Positions 43,120-53,600 of a stretch of 64,000 nt of DNA are shown one piece after another; the first letter of the stretch is position 1; the number at the start of each line of letters is the position of its first letter. The DNA is from UTCHB3 sp964531325. Lineage in GTDB: Bacteria; Bacteroidota; Ignavibacteria; Ignavibacteriales; Ignavibacteriaceae. The notes under the pieces are model-generated. The model had not been told where the DNA came from. It saw nothing but the letters and a program-made list of their open reading frames with translations, and searched no databases. Position numbers and translations under genes: made by a program. The stretch spans positions 1-64,000 of the forward strand of contig CAZHCW010000009.1 of assembly GCA_964531325.1 (NCBI GenBank), given 5' to 3'.

Positions 43120-43407
43120 CTATCTAGCTCTTGAGGCTTTTTCAGCTTTGGTTCCCGGATGACCTCTAAAAATTCTGGTTGGTGCAAATTCACCGAATTT
43201 GTGACCAATCATATTTTCAGTTACATATACAGGGATCATCTTGTTACCGTTGTGAACTGCAACAGTATGCCCTATAAAATCGGGTGTGATCATCGAAGCT
43301 CTCGACCATGTTTTGATAATCTTCTTCTGGCCTTGTTCATTAAGTAGCTGTACTTTTTTCAATAGCTTATAGTGAATAAATGGGCCTTTTTTAATACTTC
43401 TTGGCAT
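43120..43407 (-). CDS. rpsS: 30S ribosomal protein S19
   Basis: 95 residues. 'PRSIKKGPFIHYKLLKKV' and 'GHKFGEFAPTRIFRGHPG'. In the 30S head, contacting S13 and bridging to the 50S subunit. Confidence 0.97.
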   Translation of the reverse strand: MPRSIKKGPFIHYKLLKKVQLLNEQGQKKIIKTWSRASMITPDFIGHTVAVHNGNKMIPVYVTENMIGHKFGEFAPTRIFRGHPGTKAEKASRAR

Positions 43408-43419
43408 ACTTACTCTCTA

Positions 43420-44244
43420 CTACTTTCTGCGTTTAACAATATACTTATTAGAAGGATTCTTCCGCTTACGGGTTTTAAGACCCTTGGCAGCCTGACCCCA
43501 TGGCGATACAGGATGCCCGCCGCCTGAAGTTTTACCTTCACCACCACCCATTGGGTGATCCACCGGGTTCTTTGCAACACCTCTGCTAAGAGGTCTTCTT
43601 CCAAGCCATCTGTTACGACCGGCTTTTCCGAGACTGATATTTTCGTGATCTGCATTACCAACCACTCCGTAGGTTGCCATACATTCAACTCTTACTATTC
43701 TTACCTCACCTGAAGGGAGCTTAAGAGTAGCCATATCTTTTTCTCTTGCCACGAGCTGTATTGCTGTTCCGGCACTTCTTGCCAATTGTCCACCTTTGCC
43801 GGGTTTTAATTCAACATTGTGAATAAAACTACCAACTGGGATCTCCTTAAGTGGCAATGCGTTGCCAACTTTAATTTCTGAACCTGAACCTGAAGTTACC
43901 TTCTGCCCAACTTTGATTCCGGCAGGAGCAAGGATGTATCTCTTCTCGCCATCTTCATAATGAAGCAGTGCTATTCTGCAAGTACGGTTTGGATCATATT
44001 CGATTGAAAAAACTTTAGCCGGTACACCAAATTTGTTACGCTTAAAGTCAATGATCCTGTATTGTCTTTTATGCCCGCCGCCTTTATGTCTTGATGTAAT
44101 GCGGCCATGATTGTTCCTGCCACCCGATTTGTCCAACGGAAGAAGCAGTGACTTCTCCGGTGTAGATTTAGTGATCTCAACAAATTCTGAAACTGATCTA
44201 AATCTTGTTCCGGGTGTAGTGGGCTTATATTTTCTTATTGCCAT
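43420..44244 (-). CDS. rplB: 50S ribosomal protein L2
   Basis: 274 residues. 'GRNNHGRITSRHKGGGHKRQ' and the conserved 'NPVDHPMGGGEGKTSGGGHP' with the histidine near the peptidyl transferase centre. Needed for subunit joining. Confidence 0.97.
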   Translation of the reverse strand: MAIRKYKPTTPGTRFRSVSEFVEITKSTPEKSLLLPLDKSGGRNNHGRITSRHKGGGHKRQYRIIDFKRNKFGVPAKVFSIEYDPNRTCRIALLHYEDGEKRYILAPAGIKVGQKVTSGSGSEIKVGNALPLKEIPVGSFIHNVELKPGKGGQLARSAGTAIQLVAREKDMATLKLPSGEVRIVRVECMATYGVVGNADHENISLGKAGRNRWLGRRPLSRGVAKNPVDHPMGGGEGKTSGGGHPVSPWGQAAKGLKTRKRKNPSNKYIVKRRK

Positions 44245-44265
44245 TGCTGAAACTCCGGTCTGCTA

Positions 44266-44556
44266 CTATGCTTGTTCAAATAATTCAATTTTTTCGCCTT
44301 GCTTTAAAGAAACATAGGCTTTCTTGAACCGAGGTGTTTTTCCGGTAAACCGTCCAGTTTTTCTGAACGATGTTTTGATCTTGCCACTGTATTTAACAGT
44401 GTTAACAGATACAACATTTACACCGAATTTTTTCTCAATTGCCTGTGCGATTTCGATCTTATTGGCAGTCCAACTAACTTCAAAACCATATTTATGTTCG
44501 CCAATCATCTTTACACTTTTTTCGGTGTAAAGTGGCTTTATTAATACTTCTTTCAT
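44266..44556 (-). CDS. rplW: 50S ribosomal protein L23
   Basis: 96 residues. 'VLIKPLYTEKSVKM' and 'VSWTANKIEIAQAIEKKFGV'. Docking site for trigger factor at the tunnel exit. Starts immediately after the rplD stop with no gap. Confidence 0.97.
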   Translation of the reverse strand: MKEVLIKPLYTEKSVKMIGEHKYGFEVSWTANKIEIAQAIEKKFGVNVVSVNTVKYSGKIKTSFRKTGRFTGKTPRFKKAYVSLKQGEKIELFEQA

Positions 44557-45201
44557 CTACTCAGCCGCTACCTTTTCTCTAACATAAGTATTGTTAAAAT
44601 AATCTACGGCTCCTTGCTGAAGCAGCAGTATCTGGCTATTCAATATATCGTAGGTAGATACGCTGTTTACACTAAGAACTTTTACTCTGTCGATATTTCT
44701 ACCTGATTTGTAAACATTTTCGTCGTGTGAAGCAGTAAGCATCAACACTTTTTTACCTTCGAGCTTAAGTGCGTTCAAAAGGGCAATAAAGTTTTTGGTT
44801 TTTGGAACTTCATAATTAAAATTCTCTACTACAACCAATCTCTCTTCACTAACTTTCATGGATAGAGCTGACCTTTTGGCTAACATGGCTACTTTGCGTG
44901 GTACTTTCAGGCGGTAATCTCTTGGTCTGGGACCAAAGATTCTTCCTCCACCCACCCAAAGGGGTGATCTGGTAGTACCGGCACGCGCTCCGCCTCTTCC
45001 TTTTTGTCTCCAGGGCTTTTTACCACCACCTCTTACTTCAGATCTCTCTTTACTTTTATGTGTACCTTGTCTCTGATTGGCAAGATATACTTTCGAAGCA
45101 AGATAAAGAACATGATGATTTGGCTCGATAGCGAACACTGTATCATTTAATTCGACTTGTCCGGAGACTGTACCGTCTGTTTTATAAACATCGACTAACA
45201 T
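44557..45201 (-). CDS. rplD: 50S ribosomal protein L4
   Basis: 214 residues. The tunnel loop 'GGGKKPWRQKGRGGARAG' and 'RIFGPRPRDY' are characteristic. In E. coli L4 also represses the S10 operon; no such leader could be identified here. Confidence 0.97.
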   Translation of the reverse strand: MLVDVYKTDGTVSGQVELNDTVFAIEPNHHVLYLASKVYLANQRQGTHKSKERSEVRGGGKKPWRQKGRGGARAGTTRSPLWVGGGRIFGPRPRDYRLKVPRKVAMLAKRSALSMKVSEERLVVVENFNYEVPKTKNFIALLNALKLEGKKVLMLTASHDENVYKSGRNIDRVKVLSVNSVSTYDILNSQILLLQQGAVDYFNNTYVREKVAAE

Positions 45202-45213
45202 TTCTAACCTGAA

Positions 45214-45837
45214 CTATTTTTTGTATAACTCTACAATTGAATTTGTGGCACCCGGAACAGCGCCCTTAACTAAGATTATGTTTTTCTCTGCAATGATCTT
45301 TATTACCTGAAGATTTCTTACCGACACATTGTCGTTCCCCATTCTACCGGCCATTTTCATACCCGGGAAAACTCTTGAGGGATAAGACGAGGACCCGATT
45401 GACCCGGGAGCTCTTAATCTGTCAGACTGACCATGCGTTGTTCCGCCAACTCCACCAAAACCGTGCCTTTTCATAACACCCTGGAAGCCTTTACCCTTAC
45501 TTTTGCCCGAGACTTTAATTTTCTCGCCAACAGTAAAGATTCCTGAATCAAGGTTATCACCAACTTTATACTCTGCCACGGAATCTACGCGGAATTCTCT
45601 CAAATGCCTTACCGGTGTGAGGTTGTTCTTCTTGAAGTGACCGATTTCCGGTTTGGTCAAATTTTTCTCTCTTACCTGCCCATATCCCAACTGAATTGCA
45701 TTGTAACCGTCGGTTTCAACACTTTTTACAGCAGCTATAACACAGGGGCCTGCTTCGATAATTGTTACAGGTATTCTCACACCATTTTCATCGTAAATAG
45801 CAGACATTCCAATTTTTTTACCAAGTATTCCTAACAT
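45214..45837 (-). CDS. rplC: 50S ribosomal protein L3
   Basis: 207 residues. 'MLGILGKKIGMSAIYDENG' at the start; 'GFQGVMKRHGFGGVGGTTHG' and 'RVFPGMKMAGRMGN' form the extension that reaches the peptidyl transferase centre. Confidence 0.97.
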   Translation of the reverse strand: MLGILGKKIGMSAIYDENGVRIPVTIIEAGPCVIAAVKSVETDGYNAIQLGYGQVREKNLTKPEIGHFKKNNLTPVRHLREFRVDSVAEYKVGDNLDSGIFTVGEKIKVSGKSKGKGFQGVMKRHGFGGVGGTTHGQSDRLRAPGSIGSSSYPSRVFPGMKMAGRMGNDNVSVRNLQVIKIIAEKNIILVKGAVPGATNSIVELYKK

Positions 45838-45854
45838 ATATTCTCCGCCATCCC

Positions 45855-46163
45855 TTAGAGTTTAATCTCTATGTCAACTCCGGCAGGGATATCTAGTTTA
45901 CCTAAAGAATCGATTGTTTTTGCGCTTGAATTATGGATATCAATTATCCTTTTGTGAGTACGGGTCTCAAACTGCTCACGCGATTTTTTATCGACATGAG
46001 GTGATCTCAATACTGTGTATATGGTCTTACGTGTAGGCAGTGGAATCGGACCGGACACAGATGCTCCGGTACTTTTAACTGTCTTAATAATTTTTTCGGT
46101 CGATTTATCGATAAGTATATGATCGTAAGATTTTAACTTAATTCTAATTTTCTTCCCGGCCAC
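45855..46163 (-). CDS. rpsJ: 30S ribosomal protein S10
   Basis: 102 residues. 'KIRIKLKSYDHILIDKS', 'SGPIPLPTRKTIYTVLRSPH' and 'IDIHNSSAKTIDSLGKLDIP'. Also the NusE subunit of antitermination complexes. The start is GTG at 46163 with GAGG upstream. First gene of the S10 set, separated from tuf by a hairpin terminator-like element. Confidence 0.97.
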   Translation of the reverse strand: MAGKKIRIKLKSYDHILIDKSTEKIIKTVKSTGASVSGPIPLPTRKTIYTVLRSPHVDKKSREQFETRTHKRIIDIHNSSAKTIDSLGKLDIPAGVDIEIKL

Positions 46164-46187
46164 TTTGTTTTTTCCTCGTTTTTAAGA

Positions 46188-46219
46188 CACAAAAAGGGAG
46201 AGTTTACTCCCTTTTTGTG
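46188..46219 (-). terminator. Terminator or attenuator between tuf and rpsJ
   Basis: CACAAAAAGGGAG (46219 downward on the minus strand) pairs with CTCCCTTTTTGTG around a 6-nt loop; the T5 of the second arm provides the T-tract. It may partially end tuf transcripts while allowing some readthrough into the S10 set. Confidence 0.75.
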
Positions 46220-46236
46220 GGTCTATAAAGATTCTC

Positions 46237-47442
46237 TTATTTGATGATCTTGGTTACGGTTCCGGCACCAACTGTTCTACCACCCTCACGGATAGCGAAG
46301 CGGAGGCCTTCTTCCATAGCGATCTCAGAGATCAAATTAACAATCATTTTTCTGTTGTCACCAGGCATAACGATATCGTCAGCGTTTTCAAGTGTAACAA
46401 CACCGGTAACATCAGTTGTTCTGAAATAGAACTGAGGTCTGTAACCGTTTGAGAATGGTTTGTGACGGCCACCTTCTTCTTTTGAAAGAACATAAACCTG
46501 ACACTCAAAATCAGTATGTGGTGTAATTGAACCGGGTTTGGCAAGAACCATTCCTCTTTCAATTTCATCTTTACCAACACCACGCATCAGAATACCGGCG
46601 TTATCACCAGCCTGAGCTTTGTCAAGCTCTTTCCTGAACATTTCGATACCGGTAATTACGGTTTTCTTGTGTTGTCCGAGACCAACGAGTTCAACTTCTT
46701 TTCCAAGTTCAATTTCGCCTCTTTCAACTCTACCTGTAGCAACAGTTCCACGACCTGTGATCGAGAAAACATCCTCTACCGGCATCAAGAAAGGTTTGTC
46801 AACACTTCTTTCAGGAAGAAGAACATATTCATCCACTGCAGCCATGAGTTCCCAGATACAGTTGTATCTTTCGTCATCAACCGGAGCCTGGCTCGAGCCG
46901 GCTTCGAGAGCGTGAAGTGCTGATCCTTTTACGATCGGAATATTGTCGCCATCAAATTCGTTTTTCGAAAGAATTTCTCTGAGTTCCATCTCAACGAGTT
47001 CGATGAGTTCAGGATCATCCATCATATCAACTTTATTAAGGAATACAACTATACGGGGAACACCAACCTGTTTAGCGAGCAGGATATGCTCTCTTGTCTG
47101 TGGCATAGGTCCGTCGGTTGCAGCTACTACGAGGATGGCACCATCCATCTGAGCAGCACCGGTGATCATGTTTTTTACATAATCAGCGTGACCGGGGCAG
47201 TCAACATGTGCGTAGTGTCTGTTCTCTGTGGAATATTCCACATGAGAGGTAGCAATTGTTATTCCTCTTGCTTTTTCTTCTGGTGCGTTATCGATCGAGT
47301 CGAATGATCTAACTTGCGATAACCCTTTGTTAGCCAATGCCATTGTAATGGCTGCTGTCAAAGTTGTTTTTCCGTGGTCAACATGACCGATGGTTCCAAT
47401 GTTGACATGCGGTTTAGACCTGTCAAATTTTTCTTTGGCCAT
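46237..47442 (-). CDS. tuf: Translation elongation factor Tu
   Basis: 401 residues. Delivers aminoacyl-tRNA to the ribosome. G1 'GHVDHGKTTLTAAI', G3 'DCPGHADYVKNM', G4 'NKVDMMDDPELIE' (core 'NKVD') and C-terminal 'RFAIREGGRTVGAGTVTKIIK' (core 'GGRTVGAGTV'). It lies directly after fusA. This is the only tuf copy in the window; the second copy that many bacteria carry beside the Thr-tRNA is absent here. Confidence 0.98.
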   Translation of the reverse strand: MAKEKFDRSKPHVNIGTIGHVDHGKTTLTAAITMALANKGLSQVRSFDSIDNAPEEKARGITIATSHVEYSTENRHYAHVDCPGHADYVKNMITGAAQMDGAILVVAATDGPMPQTREHILLAKQVGVPRIVVFLNKVDMMDDPELIELVEMELREILSKNEFDGDNIPIVKGSALHALEAGSSQAPVDDERYNCIWELMAAVDEYVLLPERSVDKPFLMPVEDVFSITGRGTVATGRVERGEIELGKEVELVGLGQHKKTVITGIEMFRKELDKAQAGDNAGILMRGVGKDEIERGMVLAKPGSITPHTDFECQVYVLSKEEGGRHKPFSNGYRPQFYFRTTDVTGVVTLENADDIVMPGDNRKMIVNLISEIAMEEGLRFAIREGGRTVGAGTVTKIIK

Positions 47443-47481
47443 CTGCTTATCTCCTATTAATATTTCTGCTTGGTTTAATTA

Positions 47482-49581
47482 TCAGACAGTTGAAGCTGAG
47501 CGTCTACCGGATGATTTTTCCGATATTTCTTCAGCGATTGATTTCGGCACATCGGAATAGTGCGAGAACTGCATCGTGTATATTGCTCGTCCTTGAGTCA
47601 TCGATCTCAATACGGTTGCGTAGCCGAACATTTCAGAAAGAGGAACCTTGGCTTTAATAACTTGAGCATCTTTTCTGGCAGAGAATCCTTCGATTCTTCC
47701 CCTTCTTGAGTTCAAGTCACCCATTACATCACCTAAATATTCATCAGGTGATATAACCTCAACTGCAACTATTGGCTCTAAGATAACCGGTTTTGCTTTC
47801 TTCGCAGCATTCTGGAAGCCCATCGAACCGGCAACTTTGAATGATATTTCATCTGAATCTACATCGTGATACGATCCATCAAACAATTTTACCTTAATAT
47901 CTACCATTGGATATCCGGCAACAACACCATTACGCATTGCTTCCTGAACACCTGCAGATACTGCGGGGATATATTCTTTTGGTACCACACCACCAATGAT
48001 TCCATTGATAAATTCGAATCCTTTACCGGGTTCGTTTGGTGTAACTTCAAGCCAAACATGACCGAACTTACCTCTACCACCCGATTGTTTAACAAATTTA
48101 CCTTCAGCTTCAACAGCCTCTGTAATGGTTTCTCTGTATGCAACTTGAGGTTTACCCACATTTGCATCCACTTTAAATTCTCTTCTGAGACGATCGACAA
48201 TTATTTCAAGGTGAAGTTCACCCATACCTGCTATAATGGTCTGGCCTGTTTCATCGTCAACATGCACTCTAAATGTTGGATCTTCATCTGCAAGCTTGGA
48301 AAGTGATTCTGAAAGTCTGTCCTGATCTGCTTTTGTTTTTGGTTCAATAGCGATCTGAATAACAGGCTCTGGGAATACCATTCTTTCCATCACCACGGGA
48401 TCATCTTCATTACAAAGTGTATCCCCGGTTCTTGTAAATTTAAGTCCTACTGCTGCGCCAATGTCTCCGGCTCTTACACCGGGAACTTCTTCACGATGGT
48501 TGGCGTGCATTTCCAATAAACGGCTGATTCTCTCTTTTTTCCCGGATACCGAGTTATAAACATAAGAACCTGCATCAAGTTTACCGGTGTAAACTCTAAA
48601 GAAAGTGAGTTTTCCAACAAACGGATCGTTCATTATTTTGAACGCAAGAGCAGTAAACTTCTCATCGTCTGCTGTTCTTCTTGTAACTTGATCATTTATT
48701 CCGATATGGTGGGCTTCAATAAATTCGGCATCTGCCGGTGAAGGAAGGAAATCGATAGTTGCATCAAGCAACATCTGAATACCTTTGTTCTTAAACGATG
48801 CTCCACACAATACAGGAATAATAACATTTGCAATTGTTGCTTTTCTTAGAACTGCTTTCACCTCACTAACGGAAATTTCTTCACCGTCAAGGTATTTCAT
48901 CAGAAGTGTGTCATCAACATCAGACACTGCTTCAAGCATCTCTGTTCTATATTTTTGAGCGTTCTCAAGAAGATCCTTTGGGATTTCAATAACATCAAAT
49001 TCTTTACCCATAGTATCTTCACGATACATAATAGCTTTCATCTCTATCAGATCGATAACACCAGCAAAGATGTCTCCCGCACCGATAGGCAGAGCAAGTG
49101 GTATTGCATTTGCGCCAAGTCGTTCACGAATCATTCCGAGAGCATTATAAAAGTCGGCACCAATTCTATCCATCTTATTGACGAATGCTATTCTTGGAAC
49201 ACCATATTTATCAGCCTGTCTCCAAACTGTTTCCGACTGTGGTTCAACGCCACCAACCGCACAAAAAAGTGCTATTGCTCCGTCAAGTACTCTTAATGAT
49301 CTTTCAACTTCTACTGTAAAATCAACGTGCCCCGGGGTATCTATAATATTGATCTGATGATCTGCCCAATAACATGTGGTTGCAGCACTCGTAATGGTGA
49401 TGCCTCTCTCTTTTTCCTGCTCCATCCAATCCATGGTAGCTGCACCATCGTGCACCTCACCAAGACGGTGTAACCGGCCGGTATAATACAGAATCCTCTC
49501 AGTCGTAGTGGTCTTGCCGGCATCTATGTGTGCCATAATTCCAATGTTACGAACTCTTTCTATAGGTGTCTTTATGCTCAT
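47482..49581 (-). CDS. fusA: Translation elongation factor G
   Basis: 699 residues. Ribosomal translocase GTPase with five domains. 'AHIDAGKTTTTERILYYTG' (G1), 'DTPGHVDFTVEVERSLRVLD' (G3), 'NKMDRIGADF' (G4). Domain IV has 'GGRGKFGHVWLEVTPNE'. Order rpsL-rpsG-fusA-tuf is the classical str operon. Confidence 0.98.
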   Translation of the reverse strand: MSIKTPIERVRNIGIMAHIDAGKTTTTERILYYTGRLHRLGEVHDGAATMDWMEQEKERGITITSAATTCYWADHQINIIDTPGHVDFTVEVERSLRVLDGAIALFCAVGGVEPQSETVWRQADKYGVPRIAFVNKMDRIGADFYNALGMIRERLGANAIPLALPIGAGDIFAGVIDLIEMKAIMYREDTMGKEFDVIEIPKDLLENAQKYRTEMLEAVSDVDDTLLMKYLDGEEISVSEVKAVLRKATIANVIIPVLCGASFKNKGIQMLLDATIDFLPSPADAEFIEAHHIGINDQVTRRTADDEKFTALAFKIMNDPFVGKLTFFRVYTGKLDAGSYVYNSVSGKKERISRLLEMHANHREEVPGVRAGDIGAAVGLKFTRTGDTLCNEDDPVVMERMVFPEPVIQIAIEPKTKADQDRLSESLSKLADEDPTFRVHVDDETGQTIIAGMGELHLEIIVDRLRREFKVDANVGKPQVAYRETITEAVEAEGKFVKQSGGRGKFGHVWLEVTPNEPGKGFEFINGIIGGVVPKEYIPAVSAGVQEAMRNGVVAGYPMVDIKVKLFDGSYHDVDSDEISFKVAGSMGFQNAAKKAKPVILEPIVAVEVISPDEYLGDVMGDLNSRRGRIEGFSARKDAQVIKAKVPLSEMFGYATVLRSMTQGRAIYTMQFSHYSDVPKSIAEEISEKSSGRRSASTV

Positions 49582-49606
49582 TATCTATTCTGTTTCTTAG
49601 TAATCA

Positions 49607-50074
49607 CTACCACTTGAAGTGTGCAAAAGCCTTGTTGGCTTCAGCCATCCTGTGGGTATCTTCTTTTTTCTTGATTGCGTTGCCTTCGTTGTTGGCAGCT
49701 GCAATAAATTCCATAGCTAATTTGGTTACCATCGATTTGTCTTTTCTATCGGAAGCATATCTCTTCAACCATCTGATTGCAAGAGCCATTCTTCTTTCCG
49801 GACGAACTTCCATTGGAACCTGATAGGTAGCACCACCAACTCTACGGCTCCTGACTTCGATAACCGGCTGAACATTTTGGATAGCTTTCTTAAAGACTTC
49901 CAATCCCGGTTTTGTTGTTTTTTCTTCAACCATATCAAATGCTTCGTAAACCAATTTTCTGGCTGTTTCTTTCTGACCGTCTTCCATTATACAGTTAATG
50001 AATTTCGCCAATGAATGGTCGCCGTACCTTGGATCAGGCTTAATATATCTCTTTGGTGCTCTTTTTTTTCTCAT
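49607..50074 (-). CDS. rpsG: 30S ribosomal protein S7
   Basis: 155 residues. 'DPRYGDHSLAKFINCIMEDG' and 'VGGATYQVPMEVRPERRMAL' are diagnostic. Organises the 3' major domain of 16S rRNA. 7 nt after rpsL. Confidence 0.97.
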   Translation of the reverse strand: MRKKRAPKRYIKPDPRYGDHSLAKFINCIMEDGQKETARKLVYEAFDMVEEKTTKPGLEVFKKAIQNVQPVIEVRSRRVGGATYQVPMEVRPERRMALAIRWLKRYASDRKDKSMVTKLAMEFIAAANNEGNAIKKKEDTHRMAEANKAFAHFKW

Positions 50075-50081
50075 ATCTTAA

Positions 50082-50468
50082 CTACTTGCCTTTTTGTTGT
50101 TTGGGCCTCTTGGCTCCGTATTTCGATCTTCCTTGTCTTCTGTCAGCTACACCGTTGGAATCCAATGTTCCTCTGATTATATGGTATCTAACACCCGGAA
50201 GATCTTTTATTCTGCCACCTCTGATCAAAACGATCGAGTGCTCTTGCAGATTGTGACCTTCACCCGGAATGTAGGCTGTTACTTCTATGTGGTTTGTTAA
50301 TCTAACTCTCGCTACTTTTCTGAGCGCAGAGTTCGGTTTTTTAGGAGTTGTTGTATAAACTCTTGTACAAACCCCTCTTTTTTGAGGACAAGCCTGCAAA
50401 GCCGGTGCTTTATTATTTGAAAGCACAGCCTGGCGGCCTTTCCTTACTAACTGGTTTATTGTAGGCAA
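50082..50468 (-). CDS. rpsL: 30S ribosomal protein S12
   Basis: 128 residues. 'PTINQLVRKGR' at the start, 'TTPKKPNSALRKVARVRL' with the lysines that are changed in streptomycin-resistant mutants (wild type here), and 'GGRIKDLPGVRYHIIRG'. Decoding-centre protein. The start codon is TTG at 50468, six nt after AGGAG; there is no ATG alternative in frame. First gene of the str set, with a strong promoter about 45 nt upstream. Confidence 0.97.
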   Translation of the reverse strand: MPTINQLVRKGRQAVLSNNKAPALQACPQKRGVCTRVYTTTPKKPNSALRKVARVRLTNHIEVTAYIPGEGHNLQEHSIVLIRGGRIKDLPGVRYHIIRGTLDSNGVADRRQGRSKYGAKRPKQQKGK

Positions 50469-50512
50469 AATGAACTCCTGATTTTGTCCAAAACTTAAAA
50501 AAATTCAGACTT

Positions 50513-50543
50513 CAAATATAGGATAAAATGCGTTAATTGTCAA
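50513..50543 (-). promoter_or_regulatory. Strong promoter of the rpsL (str-S10-spc-alpha) gene block
   Basis: On the minus strand TTGACA (50543-50538), a 17-nt spacer and TATATTTG (50520-50513). The -10 is one base from TATAAT and at the same time a perfect Bacteroidota TAnnTTTG. The predicted transcript starts about 40 nt before the rpsL TTG start. Confidence 0.88.
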
Positions 50544-50581
50544 GCAATTTTACTTGATAGAAAAAATAAAACTATTTTATG

Positions 50582-50667
50582 GCTTCTGAGTTGCTCAGAA
50601 GCAACACCCCCGATCTATTCCGGGGGGTAAAAAAAAGGTGGGAGTCCCCGATCTATTCCGGGGACTC
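50582..50667 (-). terminator. Array of three hairpin terminators after rpoC
   Basis: Minus-strand order: hairpin 1 (50667-50642, 9-bp stem GAGTCCCCG) followed by a T8 run (50636-50629); hairpin 2 (50628-50606) with a C5/G5 stem; hairpin 3 (50602-50582, stem GCTTCTGAG, 3-nt loop). Hairpins 1 and 2 share the same 18-nt core CCCCGGAATAGATCGGGG. The set isolates rpoC from the rpsL promoter. Confidence 0.85.
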
Positions 50668-50678
50668 TTTATAATATG

Positions 50679-53600
50679 TTAGACTGAGGTAACTTTTGCA
50701 GCTTCCTGTTCAATCTCTTCCAATGCCATTTCGTCCTCATCTCTAACGATAAGTGAGCGATATTTTCTTAATCCGGTTCCGGCTGGTATAAGACGACCCA
50801 TAACGACATTTTCTTTCAGTCCTCTGAGAGTGTCTCTTTTTGCCTGCACCGCTGCATTGGCTAATACTTTTGTAGTTTCCTGGAAGGAAGCAGCCGAGAT
50901 AAAACTCTCGGTCTCAAGTGCAGCTCTTGTAATTCCGAGCAACATATGATCAAAGGTTGCCTGTTCGGCATCCCTGTACTGTATTTCAGCTTTGCTTCTT
51001 TTCTTCAACTCAAGATTTAATTCGGATAATTTTTTCCTGGAGATAATCTGTCCGGGTTTGAATATCGAACCTCCGGCATCTGTTACGATAACAGATTCCA
51101 TCATTTTCTCATTCTCTTCCATGAACTCTGCTTTATCAACAATGTCTTCCTCAAGGAATCTGGTATCACCCGGCTGTACAACTTTGATCTTCTGAAGCAT
51201 CTGACGCACAATTACCTCAATATGCTTGTCGTTGATCTTTACACCTTGCAAACGATAAACTTCCTGTATTTCGTTTACGAGGTATTCTTGTACAGCGTTA
51301 GTACCTTTAATCTTAAGGATATCATGCGGATCAACAGGTCCATCGATGATTTTTTCACCGGCAGGGATCTCGTCACCTTCCTGAACAAGAGTGTGCTTAC
51401 TAATAGGCACATTATACCTCTTCTCATCAGATTTATCGATCGCTGTTACGATGATCTCACGAGTACCTTTTCTCCTTGCTCCAAAGCTTACCAATCCCTC
51501 GATATCTGCAATAATTGCAGGATCCTGTGGATTTCTCGCTTCGAACAATTCAGTCACTCTTGGAAGACCACCGGTGATATCACGCGTCTTCGATGCTTGT
51601 TTTGCAATCTTTGCAAGAATGGTACCTGCAGGAATCTCCTGTCCTTCTTCCACTGAAAGGAAAGCTTTCGCCGGAATATTGAACGATCTTCTTTCACCAT
51701 CGGCATTTTCTATCACTATAGAAGGCGACAGACCTTTGTCTTTTGGTTCAATTACAACTTTCTGAACATGACCCGTCTGATCATCAGTAATCTGTTCCAT
51801 TGTAAATTTGTCGATAAGATCAACAAACTTAACGAAACCTGTGATATCAGAAAGAATTACGGCGTTGTATGGATCGTGATAATAAAGCGGCTGTTTTTTC
51901 CTTACTTTTTGTCCTTCGTCAACCAATATCTCGGCTCCGTAAGGAACATCAAATTTTCTTAACAATATTTCATTGTTATCGGTGATTTCGATTACACCTC
52001 TTCTGCCGGTAACAACTTTTACTTTACCGAAAATTGAATCTTTTTCCACAAAGGCTAATCTGTTGTATCTGACAACTCCTTCTACCGGTGTATCAACCTG
52101 AGATTGAGTTGCAATACGGGCTGATGTACCACCAAGATGGAAAGTTCTTAAGGTAAGCTGTGTACCGGGCTCACCAATCGACTGTGCAGCAATAACACCC
52201 ACGGCTTCACCAATTTCAACGAGCTTGCCGTTGGTCAGATTTCTTCCGTAACAGTGGGCACATACTCCATGTTTGGCTTCACAGGTAAGAACTGTTCTGA
52301 TATAAACAGAATCAAGACCTGCATCTTCAATAGCCGCAGCAATTGTTTCAGAGATGGTTTCGCCGTTTTCACAAATAAGTTCATCTGTTCTTGGATCGTA
52401 AATATCACCCTGAGCAACTCTACCAACAATTCTCTCTGTAAGTGGTTCTCTCTCTTCACCTGCTTCTTTAAGAGCAGATATTTCGATTCCAAGGATAGTT
52501 CCGCAATCGATTTGTGTGATAATTACATCCTGAGCAACATCCACGAGCCTTCTTGTAAGGTAACCTGCATCCGCTGTTTTAAGAGCTGTATCAGCAAGAC
52601 CTTTTCTTGCACCGTGAGTTGAAATAAAGTATTCGAGTACTGACAAACCTTCTTTAAAGTTCGCTATAATCGGGTTCTCGATGATCTCACCTGCCTGACC
52701 GGTAAGTGATTTCTGAGGTTTCATCATAAGACCACGCATACCGGCGAGCTGACGAACCTGCTCGGACGAACCTCTCGCACCCGAGTCAACCATCATGTGA
52801 ATAGGGTTAAATCCTTGATTGGATTCTCTAAGTTTCTCCATGAGAACTTTGCCCACATCGTTAGTCGCATGTGTCCAGATATCGATAATTTTGTTATATC
52901 TCTCAGTATCGGTAATAAAACCATTTTCATGCTCGTTCAACACCTGGTCAACTTTACGGTTGGCTTCGTTTATTATCGACTCTTTCTCCTCAGGAACCAC
53001 AAGATCACTGAAGGAAATTGAAAGCCCGCCCTGCATTGCAAACGCAAATCCAAGCTCTTTCAAATTATCGAGGAAAATAGCCGTAACTTTGTTGCCTAAT
53101 TTCATAAACATGAGGTTTACGAAAGCACCAAATGATTTTTTAACAAGAAGCTGATTGTAAAAGCCCATTTCTTTCGGGACGATCTTGTTAAAGATAACAC
53201 GACCGACAGTTGTTTCAAGCAACTTGCCGTCTAATCTAACTTTAATCTTGGCGTGCAATCCAACTACTTTGTTGTTGTAAGCAATAACAACCTCGTCGGC
53301 GTTACTAAATATCATTCCTTCGCCAAGATCACCATCTCGCTTTTTGGTAAGATAGTACACACCCAAAACGATGTCCTGTGTAGGAACAACAATTGGACTG
53401 CCATTCTGTGGCGAGAGGATATTATGGCTCGAAAGCATAAGCAATTGCGCTTCAAGTTTTGCTTCGTCAGAGAGAGGCACATGCACAGCCATCTGATCGC
53501 CGTCAAAATCCGCGTTAAAAGCGGTACAAACCATCGGATGAAGTCTGATCGCCTTTTCATCGATGAGCACCGGCTGGAAAGCCTGAATACCCAAACGGTG

